64,000 nt of DNA, taken from NCBI GenBank assembly GCA_902805555.1, contig CADCSY010000027.1, forward strand, positions 1 to 64,000. The letters are read 5' to 3'. Below, piece by piece: positions 8,842-18,673 of this stretch (positions within the stretch are counted from its first letter, which is position 1; each line of letters opens with the position of its first letter). The translations under genes and the position numbers were made by a program. Source of the stretch: an uncultured Acidimicrobiales bacterium. GTDB taxonomy: Bacteria; Actinomycetota; Acidimicrobiia; Acidimicrobiales; CADCSY01. The notes under the pieces were generated by a model, which saw nothing but the letters and a program-made list of their open reading frames with translations, was not told where the DNA came from and did not search any database.

Positions 8842-10914
8842 TCAGGGGCGCCGCCAGAGGACGAGGGGGAGGACCGGCCCCGAACCTGCGGATCGCAGGG
8901 CCTCACCGGCCACCGTCATGGTCCAGCCCGACGCCCAGGTGTCGTCCACCACCAGGACGGGACCCGGCGGGAGCCCGTCGGTGTCCGCCACGAAGGCGTC
9001 GACCACGTTGGTGCACTGCCGCCAGGAGTTGGCCATGAGCCGCTGGGGAGGGTCGTCGGGCCTCGACCGCCGGAGCGCCTCGACGAGCGGCAGGTGGCCG
9101 AGCGCTGCCAGCTGCTCGGCCATGGACCGCACGAGGACGGGGTGGCCCCGGCTCGGGATCCACGTGATGCTGGTCGGCCGCTCCACCCACGGCCACCGCT
9201 TCAACACCGCGGCCAGCCCCTGGAGCAGCTCGTCGCCCAGGGGTCCGTCCTCCTCGAGCGCAGCGGTGACCACCGGGCCCCAACCGGGATCGTCGGCGAA
9301 GGCCAGCGCCCGCCCGGTGTCGACCTGCAGGTGGGGCTTGATGTTGCCGCGTCGCACCTCCACCCCTCGGGGCCACTGCTTGCGCGGCTCCAGCACGACG
9401 TCGGCACCTCGCAGGTGGGCCAGCGCGGCTGCCGTGCGGGCCGCGTCCGGAGGACGGGCGGCAGCCGAGCCGGTGCAGGAGTCGCACCGGCCGCAGTCCT
9501 GGGAGCCCGGGTCGTCGAGGGCGTCTCGCAGGAACCGCATGCGGCACCCCGTCGTGGTCGCGTAGGCGCGCATGGCGACCTGCTCCGCCTTGCGGTGCTG
9601 GTCGACCAGCGCCAGGCGCTCCTCGTCGTAGGCCCAGGGCTCGGTCGTGCGCACCCAGCCGGATCCCTGGCGCTCGACCGCGCCCTCGACGTCGAGGACC
9701 TTGAGCAGCGCCTCCAACCGGCCTCGCCGCAGGTTGACCACCTCCTCGAGGGCGGGCACGGTCACCGGCCCGTCGGCCTCGATCGCCCGCACCACGCGCT
9801 CCACCAGGTCGCGGGGCGGGAAGGCGGTGGCGTCGAAGTAGGCCCAGATGGCGCTGTCCTCCGCCGCCGGGAGCAGCACCGCTCTGGCGGTGGCGATGGC
9901 CCGCCCGGCCCGGCCCACCTGCTGGTAGTAGGCGATCGGGCTCGACGGTGAGCCGAGGTGGATCACGAACGCCAGGTCCGGCTTGTCGTAGCCCATGCCC
10001 AGCGCGGAGGTGGCGACGACCGCACGCAGCCGGTTGGCGGCGAGATCGGCCTCCACCTGCTCTCGCTGCTCGGGTGGCGTGTCACCGCTGTAGGCCGCGA
10101 CCGCGAGCCCCTGGGAGGCGAGGAAGGTCGCCACCCGCTCGACCTCGGCCACCGTGAGGCAGTAGACGATGCCTGCGCCGGGCTCGGCCGAGATCTCCTC
10201 CGCCAGCCAGGCGAGGCGCTCGGCGGTGGTGGGCAGTGGCACGACGGCGAGGCGCAGGCTCTCCCGATCGAGTGTGCCCCGCAGCGTCAGGGTGGTCGAC
10301 CCGATCTGGGCGGCGACGTCGGCCGTGACCCGCTCGTTGGCCGTGGCGGTGGTGGCGAGCACCGGCACGCCCGGTCCGAGGGACGCCAGGACCGTGGCGA
10401 TGCGGCGGTAGTCGGGTCGGAAGTCGTGGCCCCAGTCCGAGATGCAGTGGGCCTCGTCGATCACCAGCATGCCGACGGCGGCGCTGAGGCGGGGGAGCAC
10501 CGACGTGCGGAAGGAGGGGTTGTTGAGCCGCTCGGGGGAGATCAGCAGGACGTCGACGGCGCCCGCTGCGAGCTCGTCCTCGATCTCGCGCCACGCGTCG
10601 GCGTTGGTGGAGTTGATCGTGCGCGCCGCGATGCCCATGCGTGCCGCCGCGGCCACCTGGTCGCGCATGAGTGCGAGCAGGGGCGAGACGACCAGGGTTG
10701 GACCCGCCCCCTCGTCGCGCAGGAGGCGGGTGGCGATCCAGTAGACCGCCGACTTGCCCCAACCGGTCCGCTGCACGACGAGCACCCGGGCCCGGTCGAC
10801 CACGAGCGCCTCGATGGCGCGCAGCTGGTCGGCCCGCAGGACCGCCTCGGGGCCGGCCAGGTCGGCCAGCAGCTGGGCGGCGCGGTCGGCGAGCGGGGGG
10901 GCACCGGTGGTCAC
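8842..10914 (-). CDS. RecQ-family DEAD-box helicase with C-terminal phosphoribosyltransferase-like domain
   Basis: RTGWGKSAVYW, VIDEAHCISDWGHDFRPDY, ATTATAN, QQVGRAGR, CGRCDSC; C-terminal VLVVDDTWASGWTMTVAGEALRSAG resembles a PRPP-binding loop. Start GTG 10914. Confidence 0.9.
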   Translation of the reverse strand: MTTGAPPLADRAAQLLADLAGPEAVLRADQLRAIEALVVDRARVLVVQRTGWGKSAVYWIATRLLRDEGAGPTLVVSPLLALMRDQVAAAARMGIAARTINSTNADAWREIEDELAAGAVDVLLISPERLNNPSFRTSVLPRLSAAVGMLVIDEAHCISDWGHDFRPDYRRIATVLASLGPGVPVLATTATANERVTADVAAQIGSTTLTLRGTLDRESLRLAVVPLPTTAERLAWLAEEISAEPGAGIVYCLTVAEVERVATFLASQGLAVAAYSGDTPPEQREQVEADLAANRLRAVVATSALGMGYDKPDLAFVIHLGSPSSPIAYYQQVGRAGRAIATARAVLLPAAEDSAIWAYFDATAFPPRDLVERVVRAIEADGPVTVPALEEVVNLRRGRLEALLKVLDVEGAVERQGSGWVRTTEPWAYDEERLALVDQHRKAEQVAMRAYATTTGCRMRFLRDALDDPGSQDCGRCDSCTGSAAARPPDAARTAAALAHLRGADVVLEPRKQWPRGVEVRRGNIKPHLQVDTGRALAFADDPGWGPVVTAALEEDGPLGDELLQGLAAVLKRWPWVERPTSITWIPSRGHPVLVRSMAEQLAALGHLPLVEALRRSRPDDPPQRLMANSWRQCTNVVDAFVADTDGLPPGPVLVVDDTWASGWTMTVAGEALRSAGSGPVLPLVLWRRP

Positions 10915-10931
10915 CGGCCCACGATGGCAGA

Positions 10932-11063
10932 GCGGTGGGACACCGCTGGGTGCGGGGGCGGTGGGACACCGCTGGGTGCGGGGGCGGTGGGACACCGCTG
11001 GGGTGCGGGGGCGGTGGGACACCGCTGGGTGCGGGGCGGTGGGACACCCCTGTCGGGTGCGGG
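10932..11063. repeat. 5-copy tandem repeat, period 25-27 bp, each intact unit carrying a short inverted repeat
   Basis: Units at 10932, 10958, 10984, 11011, 11036: GCGGTGGGACACCGCTGGGTGCGGGG; GCGGTG-GGA-CACCGC is a perfect inverted repeat; last unit degenerate (GCGGTGGGACACCCCTGTCGGGTGCGGG). Confidence 0.9.
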
Positions 11064-12758
<1,695 letters not shown>

Positions 12759-12840
12759 CGGCGCCCTGTACCCGTCTACGCTCCCCTCGACCATCGTCGG
12801 CGGACCACGCTGCGATCGCCCCATCCCGAGGAGCCACCCA

Positions 12841-13830
12841 GTGAACAGCCCCGTCCGCGTCGCCGTCACCGGAGCCGCCGGCCAGATCGGCTACAGCCTC
12901 CTGTTCCGCCTCGCAGCCGGGGACCTGCTCGGGCCGGACCAGCCGGTGATCCTCCAGATGCTCGAGATCACGCCTGCGCTGCAGGGCCTCGAGGGCGTCG
13001 CCATGGAGCTCGACGACTGCGCCTTCCCGCTCCTGGCCGGCAGCGTCCGCACCGACGACGCCGAGGTCGCGTTCGCCGACGCCGACATCGCCTTCCTCGT
13101 CGGCTCCCGCCCCCGCAGCAAGGGCATGGAGCGGGCCGACCTGCTCGAGGCCAACGGCGCCATCTTCACCGTGCAGGGCAAGGCCCTGGCAGCAGCGGCC
13201 CGTCCCGACGTCAAGGTCCTGGTGGTGGGGAACCCCGCCAACACGAACGCCCTCATCGCCATGAGCAACGCCTCCGGCCTCGATCCCCGCCGGTTCACGG
13301 CGATGACCCGCCTCGACCACAACCGGGCCACGGCCCAGGTGGCGCACAAGGCCGGCGTCCACCAGAGCGACGTCACCAACATGACGATCTGGGGCAACCA
13401 CTCGGCGACGCAGTACCCCGACGTGTTCCACGCCCAGGTCGACGGCCGCAACGCAGCCGAGCGGATCGACGACCAGGCGTGGATCGAGCAGGACTTCATC
13501 CCCACCGTCCAGCAGCGGGGCGCCGCCATCATCGAGGCCCGGGGCAGCTCGTCGGCTGCATCGGCTGCGTCGGCGGCCATCGACCACGTGCGCGACTGGG
13601 TCAAGGGCACCCCCGACGGGCAGTGGGTCTCCATGGCCGTGCCCAGCGACGGCTCCTACGGCGTCCCCGAGGGCATCATCTCGTCGTTCCCCGTCGACTG
13701 CGAGGACGGCGACTGGGAGATCGTCCAGGGCCTCGGCATCGACGACTTCTCCCGGACCAGGATCGACGCGTCGGCCGGCGAGCTCGTCGAGGAGCGGGAC
13801 ACCGTGCAGGGCCTGGGCCTCCTGGGCTGA
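12841..13830 (+). CDS. mdh: malate dehydrogenase
   Basis: [31 protein letters not shown]...[11 protein letters not shown]...TRLDHNRA...[14 protein letters not shown] 12841. Confidence 0.96.
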   Translation: MNSPVRVAVTGAAGQIGYSLLFRLAAGDLLGPDQPVILQMLEITPALQGLEGVAMELDDCAFPLLAGSVRTDDAEVAFADADIAFLVGSRPRSKGMERADLLEANGAIFTVQGKALAAAARPDVKVLVVGNPANTNALIAMSNASGLDPRRFTAMTRLDHNRATAQVAHKAGVHQSDVTNMTIWGNHSATQYPDVFHAQVDGRNAAERIDDQAWIEQDFIPTVQQRGAAIIEARGSSSAASAASAAIDHVRDWVKGTPDGQWVSMAVPSDGSYGVPEGIISSFPVDCEDGDWEIVQGLGIDDFSRTRIDASAGELVEERDTVQGLGLLG

Positions 13831-13880
13831 GTCCCCCCGGGGTCCTCGTCCCGCCGCGGCCCGGGCCGGGCTCTGCGCCC

Positions 13881-14279
13881 TCAGTAGCTCGTCTCCTCCC
13901 GCACCTCGTCGAAGGCGTGGCTGAGGCCGGCGAGGGCGGGGGCCTGTGCCCTGAGGACGTCGATGTCGCCCCGCACCACGAGGCGCCCCGTCGTGAAGGC
14001 GTCGTGGGGGGCCAGGGCGCCGGTCGCGATCGAGACTGCGGTGTCCCATGTGGCCGCCAGGGTCACGTCGGCCGACACGTCGGGCCGCTCCGGCGCGATG
14101 AGCACCACCCCCCGCTCGGCGGTGACGAGGTACGAGACGTCGCCGTCGGGTCCTCCGGTCACCACCTGGAGCAGGCGCAGCGTCGAGTCCCGGGTGGCGT
14201 CCCGCACCGCGTCGCTCGCATCCAGCGCGGCCTGCACGGCATCGAACCACGCCGGGCTGAGGAACCGCACGGCTGGCAC
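13881..14279 (-). CDS. SCP2 sterol-binding-domain-like protein
   Basis: MPAVRFLSPAWFDAVQAALDASD...VTLAATWDTAVSIATGALAPHDAFTTGRLVVRGDIDVLRAQAPALAGL. Confidence 0.8.
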   Translation of the reverse strand: MPAVRFLSPAWFDAVQAALDASDAVRDATRDSTLRLLQVVTGGPDGDVSYLVTAERGVVLIAPERPDVSADVTLAATWDTAVSIATGALAPHDAFTTGRLVVRGDIDVLRAQAPALAGLSHAFDEVREETSY

Positions 14280-14342
14280 CTTCCCAGCCGCTGCTCGTGG
14301 CTACCGTCGAGCCGTGCACGACGTCGGTCGGACGGGGGCGTC

Positions 14343-15212
14343 CTGAGCGGGCCGTCGGCTGCCGACGAGGGTCGTCACCGCCCCGGTCCTGACCGCCTGT
14401 GGGAGGAGAGCTGGCACCTCGACTTCGCCGACGACGACGGATCCTTCGGGGGCTTCGTCCGCCTCGGGATCCTGGCGAACGAGGGCCTGAGCGCCGTCTG
14501 GGTGGGGGTGGTCGGCGACGGCCGGCGGTTGGTGACGGTGGTGGAGCAGCAGGCACCCGTCCCGCGGGCGGAGGCGCTCGACCTCCGGTCCGAGGCGCTG
14601 TGGCTCGACCTCGTGTGCGAGGCGCCGCTCGAGCACTGGAGCGTGGGGCTCGAGGCCTTCGGGGTGGCGCTCGACGAGCCCGGTGACGCGTTCCGCGGCC
14701 TGCGCGGCGACCGGATCGGGGTCGGGCTCGACCTCGGCTGGGAGTCGTCGGGCGAAGCGGTGGCGCTCGGCACCCAGGGCTACGAGCTGGCCTGCGAGGT
14801 GCACGGCGAGGTCCTCCTCGGCGACGAGGTGCTCACCTTCGACGGGTGGGGCAGCCGCCGCCACACCTGGGGCGTGAACGACTGGCGGGCCGGTGCCTCG
14901 TCCTTCGGGGCGGGGCAGCTCGACGACGGCAGCCGCTGGGCGGTGTCGGTCCCGGTGCCGGGCGGCGCGACGTCGCACCCGGTGGGCGCCTGGGTGCGCG
15001 ACGACGGCGCCGGACGGGCCGACGGCCTCCCGGGCGTGGTCACGGTCGGCTTCGACGGGCAGGAGCTCGTCAACGAGGTGCGCCACCTCTCGCCGGTGCC
15101 GCTCGACGACGGGGGTCGTTCCGCCCGTGCGGTCCATGCCCTCTGCCACAGCACGACCGGGGACGGGCGGGCGGGTGCCGCGTGGGTGGTGCTCGTGCGA
15201 CCCGGCAGCTGA
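14343..15212 (+). CDS. DUF7064/DUF7065-like protein; start codon uncertain (possible CTG)
   Basis: LWEESWHLDFADDDGSFGGFVRLGILANEGLSAVWVGVVGDGR...; no nearby in-frame ATG/GTG; CTG at 14343 overlaps TGA 14344-14346 of an upstream mini-ORF. Confidence 0.65.
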   Translation: MSGPSAADEGRHRPGPDRLWEESWHLDFADDDGSFGGFVRLGILANEGLSAVWVGVVGDGRRLVTVVEQQAPVPRAEALDLRSEALWLDLVCEAPLEHWSVGLEAFGVALDEPGDAFRGLRGDRIGVGLDLGWESSGEAVALGTQGYELACEVHGEVLLGDEVLTFDGWGSRRHTWGVNDWRAGASSFGAGQLDDGSRWAVSVPVPGGATSHPVGAWVRDDGAGRADGLPGVVTVGFDGQELVNEVRHLSPVPLDDGGRSARAVHALCHSTTGDGRAGAAWVVLVRPGS

Positions 15213-15236
15213 CGGGACCCGGGCCCGTTCGGCGGG

Positions 15237-15887
15237 TCAGAGGTGGTCGGCCAGCTCGACCACCGAGTCGAGGATGTGGGTGTGGGGGGCGGCCTCGAGC
15301 GCAGCTCGGTCGTGGGCACCGGTGAGGACGCCTGCCACGACCGACGCCCCGGCCCGCGTCCCGGCGAGCAGGTCGCTGGCGGTGTCCCCGGCGACCGCGA
15401 CGTCCCGCACGTCCTCTGCGCCGAGGCGCATGGCGGCGGTGAGCACGAGGTCGGGGAACGGACGGCCCCTGACCCCGTCACCCGGGGAGAGGGCCAGGTC
15501 GACCAGGTCGTCCCAGCCGAGCCGCTCGAGGAGCATCGAGCGGGTCGAGGCCGAGAAGCCGGTGGTCAGGCAGATGCGGGTGCCGCGTGCTCGGAGGTCG
15601 TCGAAGAGGGCCTCCACGCCGGGGATGGGACGCACGCCCTCCTCGCGGACCTGTCGGTCGTAGGCGGCCTCGAACGCAGTGGTCGCCCTCCGAGCCGCCT
15701 CGTCCTCACCGAGCAGCGCCCGGAAGACCTCGATCTTCGACTGGCCCATCGTCGTGCGGACGTGGTCGAGCTGCTCCCCGGTGGGTGTCAGCCCCAGGGT
15801 GGCGAAGGCGTCGTGGAACGACTGCTCGACCGCGCCGCCGTCGATCACGGTGGTGCCGGCCATGTCGAGCGCGACCACCGTGATCAT
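15237..15887 (-). CDS. HAD hydrolase, phosphonatase-like (PhnX-like)
   Basis: MITVVALDMAGTTVIDGGAVEQSFHDAFATLGLTPT...TTGFSASTRSMLLERLGW...VAVAGDTASDLLAGTRAGA. Confidence 0.88.
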   Translation of the reverse strand: MITVVALDMAGTTVIDGGAVEQSFHDAFATLGLTPTGEQLDHVRTTMGQSKIEVFRALLGEDEAARRATTAFEAAYDRQVREEGVRPIPGVEALFDDLRARGTRICLTTGFSASTRSMLLERLGWDDLVDLALSPGDGVRGRPFPDLVLTAAMRLGAEDVRDVAVAGDTASDLLAGTRAGASVVAGVLTGAHDRAALEAAPHTHILDSVVELADHL

Positions 15888-16996
15888 GCGACCTCCGCCA
15901 TCGTCGCCTCGGCGATGGCGGGTGACAGCGTCATCCCCCGGCCCCCGGGGCCGGTCACCAGCCACACGCCGGGCACGGGCTCGTCGCGGTGGCAGAGGGC
16001 GCCCTCGACGTGCTGGGAGTACACGCCCGACCACCGACGCACGACCGGGGGCAGCGGACGGCCCAGCAGCGCCTCCACCCGGCGGAGCAGCTCGGCGTAC
16101 GGCCGCTCGTCCAGGGCGAAGTCGAACGGCTCGTCGTGCCGGTGGGTGTCGCCGATGGTCAAGCCGCCGCCGGCGCGCTGCGAGACGAGCAGCTGCATGG
16201 CGAAGCCGGCGGCCAGCTCGTCCTGCGGGGGGAGCAGGTCGCGGGCGGGCACGTCGAAGGCCGGGTAGTAGCGCAGCGAGTCGCCGTCGGCCAGCGAGGT
16301 GGCGAGGCGCTGGCCGAGCGGTGCGGTCTCGAGCATCTGGAGCTGGACCCGTCGCAGCGGCGCCCCCGCCAGCAGCTCGGCCACGGGTCCGTCCGACACC
16401 GCTCCCGGGCAGACGATCACGAGGTCGCCGGAGTGGACCCGGCCCCGCTGGTCGACGACCCGTCCGCCGGTGATCGACGTCGCCATCGTCGCCGGGCACC
16501 ACTCGTAGCCGTCCCCGGCGAGGAGGGCGCTCCGGAGGGCGGGGAGGGCCGCCCGTGGCTCCACCACGGCGTCGGTCCGGCACCACAGCGCAGCCGTGAA
16601 CGCTCCTTGCAGCACCGGGTTCCGGGCGCGGGCGGCGGCCACGTCCAGCAGCTCGAAGCCCCGTACCCCGGCGTCGTCGCGGTCGCACACCTCGGTGAGG
16701 ACCGCCTCCTCCTCCTCGCTGGCCACGAGCGTGAGCGAGCCGTCGGCCCGGAACCCGACGCCAGGAGCGGTGACAGCCAGCTCCTCCCACAGCGCCCGGG
16801 CCCGCAGGGCGGCCTGCAGCTCCGGGCCGACGGCCCGGCCGCTCACCCACACGAGGCCGAAGTTGCGCACCGTGGCACCTCGGGGCTCCCCGTCCCTGTC
16901 GAGGTGGCGGACGTGCCAGCCGTGGCGGCGAGCCATCACCGCGTGCATCGTCCCGAGGATGCCGCCGCCGACGACGACGACCTGGGGCGCTCCCAT
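15884..16996 (-). CDS. FAD-dependent oxidoreductase of the type paired with phosphonatase-like HADs
   Basis: VVVVGGGILGTMHAVMARRHGWHVRHLDRDGEPRGATVRNFGLVWVSGRAVG...; N-terminal Rossmann motif GGGILG; C-terminal VTGPGGRGMTLSPAIAEATM. Confidence 0.88.
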   Translation of the reverse strand: MGAPQVVVVGGGILGTMHAVMARRHGWHVRHLDRDGEPRGATVRNFGLVWVSGRAVGPELQAALRARALWEELAVTAPGVGFRADGSLTLVASEEEEAVLTEVCDRDDAGVRGFELLDVAAARARNPVLQGAFTAALWCRTDAVVEPRAALPALRSALLAGDGYEWCPATMATSITGGRVVDQRGRVHSGDLVIVCPGAVSDGPVAELLAGAPLRRVQLQMLETAPLGQRLATSLADGDSLRYYPAFDVPARDLLPPQDELAAGFAMQLLVSQRAGGGLTIGDTHRHDEPFDFALDERPYAELLRRVEALLGRPLPPVVRRWSGVYSQHVEGALCHRDEPVPGVWLVTGPGGRGMTLSPAIAEATMAEVA

Positions 16997-17799
16997 CAGG
17001 CCCGCAGCTCGGCGAGCACGCCGAAGTGGTCGCTCGGCCACACCCCGTCCACCGGCTCGTCGCCGACGACCCGGCACCGCAGCGGCTGCCCCCGCCCGTC
17101 CTCCCGGCGCCAGCCGGCGAACACGTAGTCGATCCGCCGGTCGTGCTCGAACGCCGCTGCGGCGAAGGGGTTCTCGTTCGACCAGGTGCTGCCGTCTCCG
17201 GTGCGGTTGGTGGCGGCCCAGGCGTCGACGAACACCGTTCCGGCGGTGGGGACGGCGGCCTTGCCGGTCATCATCCGGATCTCCTCGGCGTCGGGGTCGG
17301 CGTTGAAGTCGCCGCAGACGATGGCCGGGTAGCTGCGCGGCCGCTTCGACGCCACCAGCGCACACACCTCCCGCACCTGCTGCTGGCGGGCCGCGCCGTG
17401 GTCGTAGCGCCAGTTCAGGTGGGTGGAGAAGACCTGCAGCGGGCCACCGGGCGCCTCGACGTCGACGGCCAGGACCAGTCGCTCCTCGTCTCGGTCCACG
17501 GCATCCGGGCTGAGCTCGGCGCTCCCGCTGCCCGTGATCGGCCAGCGGGAGAGGACCGCGTTGCCGAAGCCGACGTCGTCGAGCACCAGGCGGTGCGCCA
17601 CCGCCACGTGGTAGCCGAGGGCATCGGCGATGCGGTGCGCGCTCGACGTGCCGTCGGCCACCCACACCTCCTGCAGCCCGACGAGGTCGGGGTCGAGCCG
17701 CCCGATCGTCTCGGTGATGGCCGGGAGCCGCTGCTCCCACGGACCGAAGCGCCACCAGAGGTTCCAGCTCAGCACCGAGAGGGTCGGGTCGCCGGACAC
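16996..17799 (-). CDS. endonuclease/exonuclease/phosphatase family protein
   Basis: LSVLSWNLWWRFGPWEQRL...DLVGLQEVW...VCGDFNADPDAEE...RRIDYVFAGW...PSDHFGVLAEL. GTG 17799 preferred (TAGGGT 7 nt upstream). Confidence 0.88.
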   Translation of the reverse strand: MSGDPTLSVLSWNLWWRFGPWEQRLPAITETIGRLDPDLVGLQEVWVADGTSSAHRIADALGYHVAVAHRLVLDDVGFGNAVLSRWPITGSGSAELSPDAVDRDEERLVLAVDVEAPGGPLQVFSTHLNWRYDHGAARQQQVREVCALVASKRPRSYPAIVCGDFNADPDAEEIRMMTGKAAVPTAGTVFVDAWAATNRTGDGSTWSNENPFAAAAFEHDRRIDYVFAGWRREDGRGQPLRCRVVGDEPVDGVWPSDHFGVLAELRA

Positions 17800-17838
17800 G
17801 ACCGCCACCCTAGGTGCGGCTCCCATCGGCGCCGGGGC

Positions 17839-17856
17839 TCGGGGCTCGAGCCCCGA
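17839..17856. terminator. perfect 18-bp palindrome downstream of sdhB, possible terminator
   Basis: TCGGGGCTCGAGCCCCGA between the sdhB stop (17894) and the next gene on the same strand. Confidence 0.5.
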
Positions 17857-17893
17857 CCTGCGGCCGTCGGAGCCGCCCGGGCCCGCCCGGCTG

Positions 17894-18673
17894 TCAGACC
17901 CGGTCGTAGAGGATGGCCCGCTTCACCTCTTCGATGGCGTGGGTGACCTTGATGCCCCGGGGGCACGCGTTGGAGCAGTTGAACGCCGTGCGGCACCGCC
18001 ACACACCCGACTTCTCGTTGAGGATGTCGAGGCGGTCGGCGGAGCCCTCGTCGCGCGAGTCGAAGATGAAGCGGTGGGCCTGCACGATTGCCGCAGGACC
18101 CACGTAGGACGAGTTGCCCCAGTACACGGGGCACGACGTGGTGCACGCCGCGCACAGGATGCACTTGGTCGTGTCGTCGAACCGCTCCCGGTCCTCCGCC
18201 GTCTGGTGGCGCTCCTTGTAGCCGGGCTCGTCGCTCGTGATGAGGTACGGCAGCACGGAGCGGTACTGGGCGAAGAACGGCTCCATGTCGACCACGAGGT
18301 CCTTGATGACCGGCAGCCCCCGGATCGCCTCGAGGGTGATCGACGTGCCCACCTCCTGGATCAGCAGCTGGCAGGCGAGGCCGTTCTCCCCGTTGATGAC
18401 CATGGCGTCGGAGCCGCAGACGCCGTGGGCGCACGACCGGCGGAACGTGAGCGTCCCGTCCTGGTACCACTTCGCCTGGTGCAGCACGTCGAGCACCCGG
18501 TCGGTGCCCTCGACGCCGTCGACCACGAACTCCTGCCAGTGCGGCTTGTCGTCGGTCTCGGGGTTGAACCGCTTCACCTTCAGCGAGACGGTCATCCGCT
18601 CGACCGGGGTCGGGCCCTCCTCGCCGGTGGGCTCGGACTGCCCGCCCTCGCTCCGCTCCATGGTCGCTGCCAT
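17894..18673 (-). CDS. sdhB: succinate dehydrogenase/fumarate reductase iron-sulfur subunit
   Basis: RRSCAHGVCGSDAMVINGENGLACQ; CILCAACTTSCP; CRTAFNCSNACPRGI Cys clusters. Confidence 0.95.
   Translation of the reverse strand: MAATMERSEGGQSEPTGEEGPTPVERMTVSLKVKRFNPETDDKPHWQEFVVDGVEGTDRVLDVLHQAKWYQDGTLTFRRSCAHGVCGSDAMVINGENGLACQLLIQEVGTSITLEAIRGLPVIKDLVVDMEPFFAQYRSVLPYLITSDEPGYKERHQTAEDRERFDDTTKCILCAACTTSCPVYWGNSSYVGPAAIVQAHRFIFDSRDEGSADRLDILNEKSGVWRCRTAFNCSNACPRGIKVTHAIEEVKRAILYDRV

Noticed and set aside
3738-8906. 1722-aa minus-strand ORF opposite acyl-CoA synthetase and lon
   Set aside because: Shadow ORF typical of high-GC DNA: His/Arg/Gly/Pro-rich low-complexity translation, while the plus strand encodes clear enzyme families.
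10932-11063. Possible CRISPR array
   Set aside because: Units are contiguous with nearly invariant ~11-nt remainder, so there are no unique spacers and no cas genes nearby.
13545-13580. TCGGCTGC-type short repeats inside mdh
   Set aside because: Encodes [10 protein letters not shown] before IDHVRDWV, a normal Ala/Ser-rich stretch of malate dehydrogenase.
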